Assembly: GCF_947500075.1 (NCBI RefSeq)
Contig: NZ_CANMQS010000002.1
Location: 248,001 to 312,000, forward strand
Length of the DNA: 64,000 nucleotides
Source: an uncultured Sulfitobacter sp.
GTDB lineage: Bacteria; Pseudomonadota; Alphaproteobacteria; Rhodobacterales; Rhodobacteraceae
Direction: 5' to 3'
Under the pieces are notes generated by a model. That model ran no database searches. It was not told the origin of the DNA and saw only the letters and a program-made list of their open reading frames with translations. Below are positions 1 to 7,086 of this stretch, piece by piece. Made by a program: the position numbers and the translations under genes. The first letter of the stretch is position 1. The number at the start of each line of letters is the position of its first letter.

Positions 1-247
1 TCCGCATCACCTGCAAGGGCGCGGCGTGCTCCGCAAGCCCGTCCCAGACACCCGCCGCTTCCAGCACCCGGCGCGCCGGCTGCAACATCGCGGTGGAGCG
101 CATGTCAGCGCCCGCCTCATCACGCCCGGTCACTGGCAGGGCAGGGTCCACACAGACAACGTCAAACCCCGCGGTGCCAAAGGCCGCCGCCGCCGTCAGA
201 CCGGCAATACCGCCGCCCGAAATCAGAATGTCACATGTCTCAGCCAT
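1..247 (-). CDS. UbiH/UbiF/COQ6-family FAD monooxygenase, N-terminal part (runs off left edge)
   Basis: Only the first 82 codons are in the window. Translating the minus strand from the ATG at 247 gives an N-terminal Rossmann FAD-binding motif (ILISGGGIAGLTAAAAFG) followed by DMRSTAMLQPARRVLEAAGVW, which is typical of the ubiquinone-biosynthesis hydroxylase family (UbiH, UbiF, UbiI, VisC). Members hydroxylate the aromatic ring of the ubiquinone precursor at the inner membrane. The gene starts 9 bp after the HAD phosphatase stop on the same strand, so the two are probably co-transcribed. The specific ring position cannot be assigned from this fragment, so no symbol is given. Confidence 0.8.
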   Translation of the reverse strand, partial: MAETCDILISGGGIAGLTAAAAFGTAGFDVVCVDPALPVTGRDEAGADMRSTAMLQPARRVLEAAGVWDGLAEHAAPLQVMR

Positions 248-256
248 GGCCCTAAC

Positions 257-904
257 CTAAGCCGTCAGCTGATCAAGAAAACCGGACAAATCGTCCGTGT
301 GGTAGTGAATATGCGCGGCATCCAGTCGCGCCGGGGCCACATGCACCGTGCGCATCCCCATCGCATGAGGTTCGGCCAGATTGCGCGGATCATCCTCGAA
401 CATCGCCGCCCGTGTGGGCGTCAACCCATCGCGGCTGAACACCCTGTCAAAGGCAGCCCTGTCCGGCTTGGGATGAAAATCCGCATGTTCCACGCCGTAA
501 ATCGCATCAAACAAACCACTCAACCCCCGCGCCTCCAACACCCGCTCGGCGTAAGGCGCACAGCCGTTGGTATAGACAATCCGTCGCCCCGGCAGCGCCT
601 TGATGCGCGCGGCCAAAACCGGATCGGGCACCAGCCGCTCCATGGAGATGTCATGCACGTCTTCCAGATAAGGCCCCGGATCCACATCATGCTCCCGCAT
701 CAACCCCGCCAGCGTGGTGCCATGCTCGCGCCAATACTTCGTGCGCAAATGATCCGCCTCTGCCCGGCCCACGCCCAACGCCTCCATCACCCAGGCCGTC
801 ATCCGCACCTCGATGAGGTCAAACAAGCGCGCCGACGGGGGGTAGAGCGTGTGGTCCAGATCAAAGACCCAGGTCTCGACATGTGAAAAAGCATCGCGTG
901 GCAT
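257..904 (-). CDS. HAD-superfamily hydrolase, pyrimidine 5'-nucleotidase type
   Basis: This is a 215-aa soluble HAD phosphatase. The nucleophile motif FDLDHTLY lies at residues 14-21 (Asp15 nucleophile, Asp17 acid/base). The motif II Thr is in VYTNG, the motif III Lys is in HPKPDRAAF, and the motif IV acidic pair is in MFEDDPRNL. An alpha-helical cap sits between motifs I and II. This arrangement matches the pyrimidine 5'-nucleotidase subfamily, which dephosphorylates UMP/CMP-like nucleotides; the substrate is inferred. The ATG at 904 is preferred over a TTG at 940 because the extra 12 residues look non-coding. It diverges from the GntR gene and is followed 9 bp later by the ubiquinone hydroxylase gene. 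Confidence 0.85.
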   Translation of the reverse strand: MPRDAFSHVETWVFDLDHTLYPPSARLFDLIEVRMTAWVMEALGVGRAEADHLRTKYWREHGTTLAGLMREHDVDPGPYLEDVHDISMERLVPDPVLAARIKALPGRRIVYTNGCAPYAERVLEARGLSGLFDAIYGVEHADFHPKPDRAAFDRVFSRDGLTPTRAAMFEDDPRNLAEPHAMGMRTVHVAPARLDAAHIHYHTDDLSGFLDQLTA

Positions 905-1005
905 GCCGCCCGTGGTAGGCGCAAGCGGGCAGGGACGCAACCGCCACCACTCTTGCGCATCAGGTCTTCCGCGCTAAGGTATCGCCATTCAAAGGAAGTT
1001 CAGAC

Positions 1006-1665
1006 ATGGCTGCACCAAAACCCGGACCCACCGACGCCTACACAATGATCCTGGAGGCGATTGACGAAGGCACCTACCGCCCCGGCGACCGTCTGGTGGA
1101 GAGCGAGCTGGCCGAACGCTTCGGCGTCTCCCGCACGCCCGTGCGCGAAGCGCTGCAACGGCTGGAAACCCAATCCCTGCTCGCGCGCGATGGCCGCAGC
1201 CTGATCGTGGCCTCGCTCGATCACAACCAGACCGCCGAACTCTATGTGGTGCGCGGCGAACTCGAAGGCCTCGCCGCCCGCCTTGCCGCCCGCCACGCCA
1301 CCCCCGAAGAGGTCCGCGTGCTGCGCGAAATGGTCACCGCCGATGACGCATTGATCAACGATTCCAATGCACTGGCCCGCGCCAACCGGCGCTTCCACAA
1401 ACAGGTGCATCTGGCCTCCCACAACCGCTATCTGGTCCAGCAGCTTGATCTGGTCTACCGCTCCATGGCGCTGATGGCGACCACGTCGCTGGCCGCCGAA
1501 GGCCGGGGAGAGATCGCACAGGCCGAGCATGACAAGATCGTCTCCATGATCGAGGCCCGTGACGAGGATGGCGCGGACGAAGCACTGCGCGCCCATATCT
1601 CCGTGGCCTTTGTCACCCGCCTGAAACAGGAAGCCGCGCGGCTGGAAACCGAAGCGCACCCGTAA
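1006..1665 (+). CDS. GntR-family transcriptional regulator (FCD subfamily)
   Basis: This is a 219-aa DNA-binding regulator. The N-terminal winged helix (about residues 10-75) carries the GntR signature YRPGDRLVESELAERFGVSRTPVREALQRLE. The rest is an all-helical FCD ligand-binding domain with FRFHKQVH/AxHN-type positions (RRFHKQVHLASHNRYL). FCD regulators usually sense organic acids or sugar acids, often with a bound metal; the effector here is unknown. It is transcribed divergently from the HAD/ubiquinone pair, so it may control that pair, but no operator was identified. SD-like AAGGAAG precedes the ATG. Confidence 0.9.
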   Translation: MAAPKPGPTDAYTMILEAIDEGTYRPGDRLVESELAERFGVSRTPVREALQRLETQSLLARDGRSLIVASLDHNQTAELYVVRGELEGLAARLAARHATPEEVRVLREMVTADDALINDSNALARANRRFHKQVHLASHNRYLVQQLDLVYRSMALMATTSLAAEGRGEIAQAEHDKIVSMIEARDEDGADEALRAHISVAFVTRLKQEAARLETEAHP

Positions 1666-1772
1666 CCGTCGCAAAAAGTACAGGCGGGGCAGGGGCGCTC
1701 CCCCCTTCACCGCCCTGTGCCTGCACCCTTCAAACCTGCACGCGGCCCGCTGCCTTGCCACCGCCCTGGCCC

Positions 1773-1800
1773 CTCTTTTTGGCCTTAAATATCCCTGCAC
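1773..1800 (-). repeat. 28-nt dispersed repeat, copy 1
   Basis: Read on the minus strand, this segment begins GTGCAGGGATATTT and ends GGCCAAAAAGAG. It matches 11886-11913 on the plus strand at 26 of 28 positions. It lies in the gap between the convergent GntR and glycosyltransferase genes. GGGATATTT-NN-GGCCAAAA looks like a short intergenic repeat family; the shared GGGATATTT core is also present before murD. Confidence 0.6.
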
Positions 1801-1817
1801 ACCGGTCCAGCCAGACA

Positions 1818-3860
1818 CTACATATGTGTCGCAGCCCGAGCCCGACGACCCGCCCCCGGCTCCACTCCATTCACATTCGCTTCCCGCCCCCGATTGCTGC
1901 GCACCGACACCCACGAGGGTTCCGGCGCAGGCAGCACAACCGCAACCCGACGGGCATCCGTCCCGGCAGCCGCCACATCCTCCGGGATTTCCGTCTGGGC
2001 GATCCCGTGCTGGGTCTTGTCCCAGTAAAACGGGCTGGAGATGAACTCATAGACCGCCTTGAATGCCGCCAGCGTGCCCAGCGGGAAATACGCAGGCAGG
2101 GTCAGCGTCCAGCCCAGCAAATGCCGGTGGCCGGGGCGGGAAACCGCCACGCAGGCGATCAGCAGGTTCAGCACCTCCGACAGGATGAACAGCCCCGCCA
2201 GCCCCCACAAAACGCCGCTCCCCAGCGTCAGGGCAACCGGATGCGGCAGTCCCGCCAGCGCCAGCCAGAACGACCACAGCAAGGGCGCGCAGAGAAACTG
2301 CGAAAACGTCGCCAGCAGCATCGTCTGCACCCCCAGAAACCGCAACAGCCCCAGATCCTTCAGCAACACACCCGGACGCCGCATATGCACGCACCAGGTG
2401 ATCAGAAACCCCTTCAGCCAGCGCGAGCGTTGCCGCACCCAGGGCCACGCCCGACAGTTGGCTTCCTCAAATGTCACCGTCGGCAACAGTTCCGTCACAT
2501 AGCCATGGCGCGCCAGCCGCACCCCCAGATCGGCGTCTTCGGTGACATTATGCGCATCCCACCCGCCCAGATGTTTCAGCACGTCCGCGCGGAAAAACAG
2601 CGTCGTCCCGCCCAGCGGAATGACCAGCCCCAGCCTTGCGATGCCCGGCAGGATCACCCGCCACCAGCTTGCATATTCGATTGTAAAACAACGTGACAGC
2701 CAGTTGCTCCGGCTGTTGTAGTAATCGAGCACCCCTTGCAGGCAGGCCACCTTGGCGGGCGCCTGCTGAAAGCGGCTCACGACCCGCTCAATCTGATCCG
2801 GCTCGGGGGCATCCTCCGCATCCCAAACCCCGATAATTGTCCCCCGACAGAAATCCAGCGCATAGTTCAGCGCGCGCGGCTTGGTGGTGAGCTGGTTCGC
2901 CTCCGGCACTTCAATCACCGTGATCCAGGGGGGCAGGTCGGTCCGCGCCAGCGTCTCCCGCGTGACGGTATCGCCTTCTTCCAGCACCAGCATCACATCC
3001 AGCAGCGATTTCGGGTATGTCAGCCGCGACAGCCGGGTGATCAGCGCCCCCGCAATCTCCCTTTCCCGCAACAGCGGCACCAGCATCGACACTCGCGGCA
3101 GCCGGAAGGCATCCGGCGCATTGCCCGGTCGCGGCCCGCTGTGCTGTTTGGGCCCAAAAAACATCGCAACAAACGCCGCGGCTTTCAGCCCCGTGCTCAT
3201 CACCAGCGTCAGCACCGCCCAGAGGATCATCACCGTCAGCGTCCACAAGGGGCTCAGGACCAGCGCCGTCAGCACCGCCGCCGCACAAACCCCCGCCCAG
3301 ACCCGCCGCTTCACACTCTGACCGCCCCAGGCCCGACAGCTTTCATGGGCCGGCACCCGCTTGGCCGCCTTGCGCGCCAGCTCATCGCCATACAATCGGC
3401 TGATGTGATGCCGGATCTGCGTCGCATCCGCGATCACCGGCAGCATTTTCACATCCGCATTGGCCATACAGGCCCGTAGCCGCTTGAACTGCGCCGGGTT
3501 GTCCGTCGCCACCAGCAGCGCGCCGCCCACCAGACGCCAGGGCACCACGCGGAACTGCAACGCCAAAGAGGCAGGCAGCAAACGCCGCAGGCTCTTTGAC
3601 GGCGGATCAAGCGACAGATCCACAAACTGCGCCCCGTTCTGGCGCGACAGCGCGCTCAGCATATCCTGCCGCCCCAGCAGCCCCTCCGCGATCAGAATCT
3701 CGCCCACCGGCGCGTCGATGTGCCGTTGCAACGCCAGCCCATGCACCAGATCAGGCCCCGAGATCGCCCCATGTTCGACCAGCAACCGGCCAAGCGCTTC
3801 ATGTCTGGGGGGGACGACCGCAGCCTGCGGATCAGAGAGGTGCAGCCGGAGGTTACTCAT
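1818..3860 (-). CDS. Family 2 glycosyltransferase with N-terminal MshEN/GspE-N-like domain
   Basis: This 680-aa membrane glycosyltransferase has three parts. Residues 20-76 match the tandem MshEN pattern (LGRLLVEHG..L...LALQ, then VGEILIAEG..L..ALSRQ), and residues 77-160 continue as the type II secretion E N-terminal fold. Two hydrophobic segments span about 186-235. The GT2 catalytic domain follows, with DAED at 347-350, TEDAD at 439-443 and QRSRW at 477-481, the D,D,D,QxxRW set of processive polysaccharide synthases. Several C-terminal membrane helices follow. MshEN domains can bind cyclic di-GMP, but the leading Arg of the first repeat is Ala here. The polymer made is unknown. A CtrA-type box lies 50-65 bp upstream. 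Confidence 0.85.
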   Translation of the reverse strand: MSNLRLHLSDPQAAVVPPRHEALGRLLVEHGAISGPDLVHGLALQRHIDAPVGEILIAEGLLGRQDMLSALSRQNGAQFVDLSLDPPSKSLRRLLPASLALQFRVVPWRLVGGALLVATDNPAQFKRLRACMANADVKMLPVIADATQIRHHISRLYGDELARKAAKRVPAHESCRAWGGQSVKRRVWAGVCAAAVLTALVLSPLWTLTVMILWAVLTLVMSTGLKAAAFVAMFFGPKQHSGPRPGNAPDAFRLPRVSMLVPLLREREIAGALITRLSRLTYPKSLLDVMLVLEEGDTVTRETLARTDLPPWITVIEVPEANQLTTKPRALNYALDFCRGTIIGVWDAEDAPEPDQIERVVSRFQQAPAKVACLQGVLDYYNSRSNWLSRCFTIEYASWWRVILPGIARLGLVIPLGGTTLFFRADVLKHLGGWDAHNVTEDADLGVRLARHGYVTELLPTVTFEEANCRAWPWVRQRSRWLKGFLITWCVHMRRPGVLLKDLGLLRFLGVQTMLLATFSQFLCAPLLWSFWLALAGLPHPVALTLGSGVLWGLAGLFILSEVLNLLIACVAVSRPGHRHLLGWTLTLPAYFPLGTLAAFKAVYEFISSPFYWDKTQHGIAQTEIPEDVAAAGTDARRVAVVLPAPEPSWVSVRSNRGREANVNGVEPGAGRRARAATHM

Positions 3861-3870
3861 GTCACATGTG

Positions 3871-3890
3871 CCTTACATCTTAATGTAAGG
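3871..3890. promoter_or_regulatory. 8-bp inverted repeat next to glycosyltransferase start
   Basis: CCTTACAT and ATGTAAGG form perfect arms separated by 4 nt, only 10 bp upstream of the glycosyltransferase ATG. In the transcript it could be a leader hairpin near the ribosome binding site; in DNA it could be an operator. No known regulator was matched. Confidence 0.4.
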
Positions 3891-3909
3891 TGAACATCCG
3901 CGAGTCGGG

Positions 3910-3925
3910 TTAATCGTTGGTTAAC
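3910..3925 (-). promoter_or_regulatory. Perfect CtrA-type box TTAA-N7-TTAAC
   Basis: The plus strand reads TTAATCGTTGGTTAAC, an exact TTAA-N7-TTAAC match to the alphaproteobacterial CtrA full site. On the minus strand it reads as TTAACC followed by TTAA at N7 spacing. It sits 50-65 bp upstream of the glycosyltransferase ATG and downstream of the carA stop, so the glycosyltransferase is the only sensible target. CtrA in this group controls motility and other life-style switches; binding here is inferred from sequence only. Confidence 0.55.
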
Positions 3926-3963
3926 AGAAACTTTACGCCGACCCTGTCAACCAGTCCTGACAA

Positions 3964-5133
3964 TCAGGCAGGCGCCTTTGTGCGCTCCGCCATCGCCGCC
4001 GCAAACCGCTCAAACAGATAATAACTGTCCTGCGGTCCGGGGGAGGCTTCGGGGTGGTGCTGCACAGACCACACCGGCCGCCCGTCCAGCCGGATGCCGC
4101 AATTGGAGCCGTCAAACAGCGACACATGTGTCTCGATCACACCCTCCGGCAGGCTCTGCGCATCCACCGCAAACCCGTGATTCATCGACGTAATCTCAAC
4201 CTTGCCCGTGTCATTGTCCTTCACCGGATGGTTGGCACCATGATGGCCGTGGCTCATCTTGATGGTGTCGCCACCCAGCGCCAGCGCCAGCATCTGATGG
4301 CCCAGACAAATGCCAAAGACCGGCAGATCCGTCTTGTTCAGCACATCCTTGATCATCGGCACCGCATATTCACCCGTCGCCGCCGGATCACCGGGTCCGT
4401 TGGACAGGAAAACGCCGTCCGGCGCATGCGCCATCACATCCTCATAGGTGGCAGAGGCCGGCAATACCGTCACTTCACACCCCGCCGAGGCCAGACAGCG
4501 CAGAATATTCCGCTTCGCCCCGTAATCCACTGCCACAACCTTGTGCTGGGGGGCCTCCTGTGGTGCATAGCCATCCGGCCAGGCCCACCGCATCTCGTCC
4601 CAGCGATAGCTCTGCGCGCAGGTCACATCCTTGGCCAGATCCATCCCTTCCAGCCCTGCAAAGCCGCGGGCAGCGGCAATCAGCGCCTCGATATCGAAAT
4701 TCCCGTCCGGATCATGGGCCAGCGCCACATGCGGCGCACCCTGTTGCCGGATCGCGCGCGTCAGACGCCGCGTGTCGATGCCGCCAATGGCAATCCGTCC
4801 CCGTGCCGCCAGCCACTCTGACAGATGCTGCACATTGCGCCAGTTCGAAGGGTCCGTGGGCATCCACTTGACCACCATGCCGGCCGCCACCGGATCGCCA
4901 GTTTCGTCATCTTCGGGGTTGGTGCCCACATTGCCCACATGCGGGAAGGTGAAAGTCACCACCTGACCGGCATAGGACGGGTCCGTCATGATCTCCTGAT
5001 AGCCGGTCATCGCCGTGTTGAAACACAGCTCAGCCACCGTCTGGCCCGTGGCGCCAAAACCGGCCCCGTAAAACAGCGACCCATCCGCCAGCGCAAGGCA
5101 AGCCGTGGGGTGGGTGGGAACCGGCGCGGTCAT
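3964..5133 (-). CDS. carA: Carbamoyl-phosphate synthase small (glutaminase) subunit
   Basis: This is a 389-aa protein of the usual length. The N-terminal CPSase small-chain domain (about 1-180; LADGSLFYGAGFGATG, FNTAMTGYQEIMTDPSY) is followed by a class I glutamine amidotransferase domain. The nucleophile Cys276 is in FGICLGHQM and the catalytic His-Glu is in QHHPEASPGP (360-362). It hydrolyses glutamine and passes ammonia to CarB to make carbamoyl phosphate for pyrimidines and arginine. carB is not in the window. It diverges from yqeY across about 190 bp. Confidence 0.97.
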   Translation of the reverse strand: MTAPVPTHPTACLALADGSLFYGAGFGATGQTVAELCFNTAMTGYQEIMTDPSYAGQVVTFTFPHVGNVGTNPEDDETGDPVAAGMVVKWMPTDPSNWRNVQHLSEWLAARGRIAIGGIDTRRLTRAIRQQGAPHVALAHDPDGNFDIEALIAAARGFAGLEGMDLAKDVTCAQSYRWDEMRWAWPDGYAPQEAPQHKVVAVDYGAKRNILRCLASAGCEVTVLPASATYEDVMAHAPDGVFLSNGPGDPAATGEYAVPMIKDVLNKTDLPVFGICLGHQMLALALGGDTIKMSHGHHGANHPVKDNDTGKVEITSMNHGFAVDAQSLPEGVIETHVSLFDGSNCGIRLDGRPVWSVQHHPEASPGPQDSYYLFERFAAAMAERTKAPA

Positions 5134-5326
5134 GGGGCAGCCTCCGACATCTGGTATAGGTAAACGGTCGCATACCTACTTGTGCGGGGGCGGCGGGTCA
5201 AGGGGGCGCGGCAAATGAGATATTCTTTCAAAACATGCACTTACCCTCCCGCGCCAGCCATTGCACCACAGCGGCACTGCCGCTATGGTCCTCGCCTGAA
5301 ATGACCCGGTCCAAGGATCCAACGCC

Positions 5327-5785
5327 ATGACATTGCGCACCCGCATCACAGACGCCCTGAAACAGGCGATGAAGGACAAGGCCGCTGATCGGCTTTCCAC
5401 CCTGCGGCTGATCAATGCCGCGATCAAGGACAAGGACATCGCCGCCCGTGCCACCGGCAACGACGACGGCGTGGCCGAAAGCGAAGTGCTTGCGATCCTT
5501 GGCAAAATGGCCAAACAACGCCTCGAATCCGCGCGCGCCTATGAAGAGGGCGGCCGCCTTGATCTGGCCGAACACGAACGGGCAGAGATCGAAGTGATCG
5601 AGGAATTCCTGCCCCGCCAGCTGTCCGAGGATGAAACCGCCGCCGCCGTGGAAAAAGCCATCGCCGACATCGGCGCAGAATCAATCCGCGACATGGGCAA
5701 GGTGATCGGCGCGCTCAAATCACAATACACCGGGCAGATGGATTTCGGCAAAGTCGGCCCCATGGTCAAAGACCGTTTGAGCTAG
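5327..5785 (+). CDS. GatB/YqeY domain-containing protein
   Basis: This 152-aa protein has the full-length YqeY fold. It begins MTLRTRITDALKQAMKDKAADRLSTLRLI, contains the family core EFLPRQLSEDE, and ends with the MGKVIGALKSQYTGQMDFGKVGPMVKDRL segment that resembles the C-terminal tail of GatB. The family is thought to bind tRNA or help amidotransferase-type reactions, but no firm function is established. It is transcribed divergently from carA, a common arrangement in Rhodobacterales. Confidence 0.9.
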   Translation: MTLRTRITDALKQAMKDKAADRLSTLRLINAAIKDKDIAARATGNDDGVAESEVLAILGKMAKQRLESARAYEEGGRLDLAEHERAEIEVIEEFLPRQLSEDETAAAVEKAIADIGAESIRDMGKVIGALKSQYTGQMDFGKVGPMVKDRLS

Positions 5786-5818
5786 GGAAAACAGCGCAGT
5801 ACAGGCCGAACCTAAAGC

Positions 5819-6304
5819 TCACGCGCGCCGCAGGCTCCGCGCCAGATCGTCATAAAGCGAGATCCGCTCTTCCTCGCTCAGAAACGCCCCAATCTCCACT
5901 TCGCGCCCGTGGCCGCTCAGCGTGACGTAGTGCGGCACCGGTCCGTCCTTTTCGTATTTGGTCACCCGCGCCCAATAGCGGTTGCAGTCCCATTCCTTCA
6001 CCTCACCCTTGGGCGTGGTGTGCACCAGATGCGCCGTGTCGCTGTCCAGCGTCAGCACCTCTTCGATCTGCCGCGCCCGGTGGTTGCTTTGCAGGGCGAC
6101 ATAGATGCCCCCGACCGCAGCCAGCACAAAGGGCAGCATCCCCCAAAGCAGGGTTGTGCCCAGCAGTGTGAAGGTGGGGATCAGGATCATCGTGAAGGTC
6201 GCCAGCACAAAAGCCGCAAACCCCCGCGCAGGCAGGGATTGATGCGGCCAAAGGCGCATCTCCTGTCGGGGGGCCTCGGGGGCGGTGGTCCATTCGTAGG
6301 GCAT
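5819..6304 (-). CDS. DUF2244 family membrane protein
   Basis: This protein is about 161 aa from the ATG at 6304 (MPYEWTTAPEA); an in-frame ATG at 6322 would add six residues. The pattern of a short hydrophilic N terminus, two adjacent membrane segments (GFAAFVLATFTMILIPTF and LLWGMLPFVLAAVGGIYVAL) and a C-terminal cytoplasmic beta-rich part with WDCNRYWARV and RRxxLxxxLAxxL-like end fits DUF2244. The function is unknown. It converges on yqeY and sits just downstream of the VOC gene on the same strand. Confidence 0.75.
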   Translation of the reverse strand: MPYEWTTAPEAPRQEMRLWPHQSLPARGFAAFVLATFTMILIPTFTLLGTTLLWGMLPFVLAAVGGIYVALQSNHRARQIEEVLTLDSDTAHLVHTTPKGEVKEWDCNRYWARVTKYEKDGPVPHYVTLSGHGREVEIGAFLSEEERISLYDDLARSLRRA

Positions 6305-6342
6305 GGGGCCAAAATAGCGCATGGCGCAGGCCGTGCAATGCG

Positions 6343-6726
6343 TCAGGTTGGTGCAGGGCCGATCAGGTCCCAGCGGTTGCCGAATGTGTCGCGGAAAACG
6401 GCAACGGTGCCATAGGTCTCATGGCGCGGGGTTTCCTCAAACACCACACCTTTGGCGGACAGGGCTTTGTAATCCCTGTCAAAGTCGTCCGTTTCCAGAA
6501 ACAGCCAGACACGTCCCGCCCCTTGGCGGCCAATGGCCGCGCGTTGGGCATCATCGCCCGGTTGCGCCAGAATGAACCCGGTGCCGCCACCGGGTGGCGT
6601 GACCCGGACCCAGCGTTTGTGGCCCTGGTCGATGTCCTCGGTCAGGTGGAAGCCCAAAACCTCGCAGTAGTACGCAATGGCCGCGTCATAGTCGGGGACA
6701 ATCAGGGTCAGGGCAGAGAGTTTCAT
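6343..6726 (-). CDS. VOC (glyoxalase/bleomycin resistance) superfamily protein
   Basis: This is a 127-aa single-domain vicinal-oxygen-chelate protein: MKLSALTLIVPDYDAAIAYYCEVLGFHLTEDI is the first beta-alpha-beta-beta-beta module, and DFDRDYKALSAKGVVFEETP with VAVFRDTFGNRWDLIGP is the second. The ATG at 6726 is chosen because GGAGGA lies 5-6 nt upstream. Possible metal ligands are present (Glu in the last strand is replaced by a neutral residue near NRWDLI), so an enzymatic role is uncertain. The substrate is unknown. Confidence 0.85.
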   Translation of the reverse strand: MKLSALTLIVPDYDAAIAYYCEVLGFHLTEDIDQGHKRWVRVTPPGGGTGFILAQPGDDAQRAAIGRQGAGRVWLFLETDDFDRDYKALSAKGVVFEETPRHETYGTVAVFRDTFGNRWDLIGPAPT

Positions 6727-7086
6727 ATCGTCCTCCAAAGCCACGTTTTCCGGCGCGGAAAACGGTCGGAAAATGGCGCATTTTCCGGGTCCAGTGGCAG
6801 GCGTAGTGCGTCAACATCCGCGTCATTCCACCAGGACAGCGGCACACCCAGAATTTTCGCAAAATTCTGACCGTTTTCTGCGTCAGAAAACGAGCCGCCC
6901 AAACATTAACAAACCCCGCTGCGCACCACCGCACGCGCCGTTAACCCTGCCTTCTGTGCCACAACCGGTGTACAGGTTGTGCACGCATTGTGTACGCCCC
7001 GTGCACCGTCCAAGCCCCACAAAATAAGCCCGTTAACCCCGATTCGCGCCATTCAACGCGTTAACCTTTGTTAACCCGTTGCGCGG
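6727..7086. other. Intergenic gap of 360 bp with palindromes, no gene
   Basis: No coding region is supported. The segment lies between the pyruvate carboxylase stop and the VOC start, so it is the 5' region of the VOC gene. It holds four tandem perfect palindromes (6744-6892), a 7-bp inverted repeat CACAACC/GGTTGTG (6960-6981), and three GTTAAC palindromes between 7030 and 7077, two of them only 4 nt apart. Confidence 0.7.
6744..6892. repeat. Array of four TTTTC-centred palindromes
   Basis: Four perfect inverted repeats follow each other. They are CGTTTTCC-N5-GGAAAACG (6744-6764), CGGAAAATG-GCG-CATTTTCCG (6767-6787), CAGAATTTT-CGC-AAAATTCTG (6849-6869) and CGTTTTCTG-CGT-CAGAAAACG (6872-6892). 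The last three have 9-bp arms and 3-nt spacers. All share a TTTTC/GAAAA or AATTTT core. They could be extragenic palindromes, nested operators or RNA hairpins. Confidence 0.7.

Noticed and set aside
1000..1914. 304-aa minus-strand frame covering the GntR gene
   Set aside because: It is an antisense shadow: low-complexity Gly/Arg/Val-rich translation, and the plus frame has a full GntR domain and normal third-position bias.
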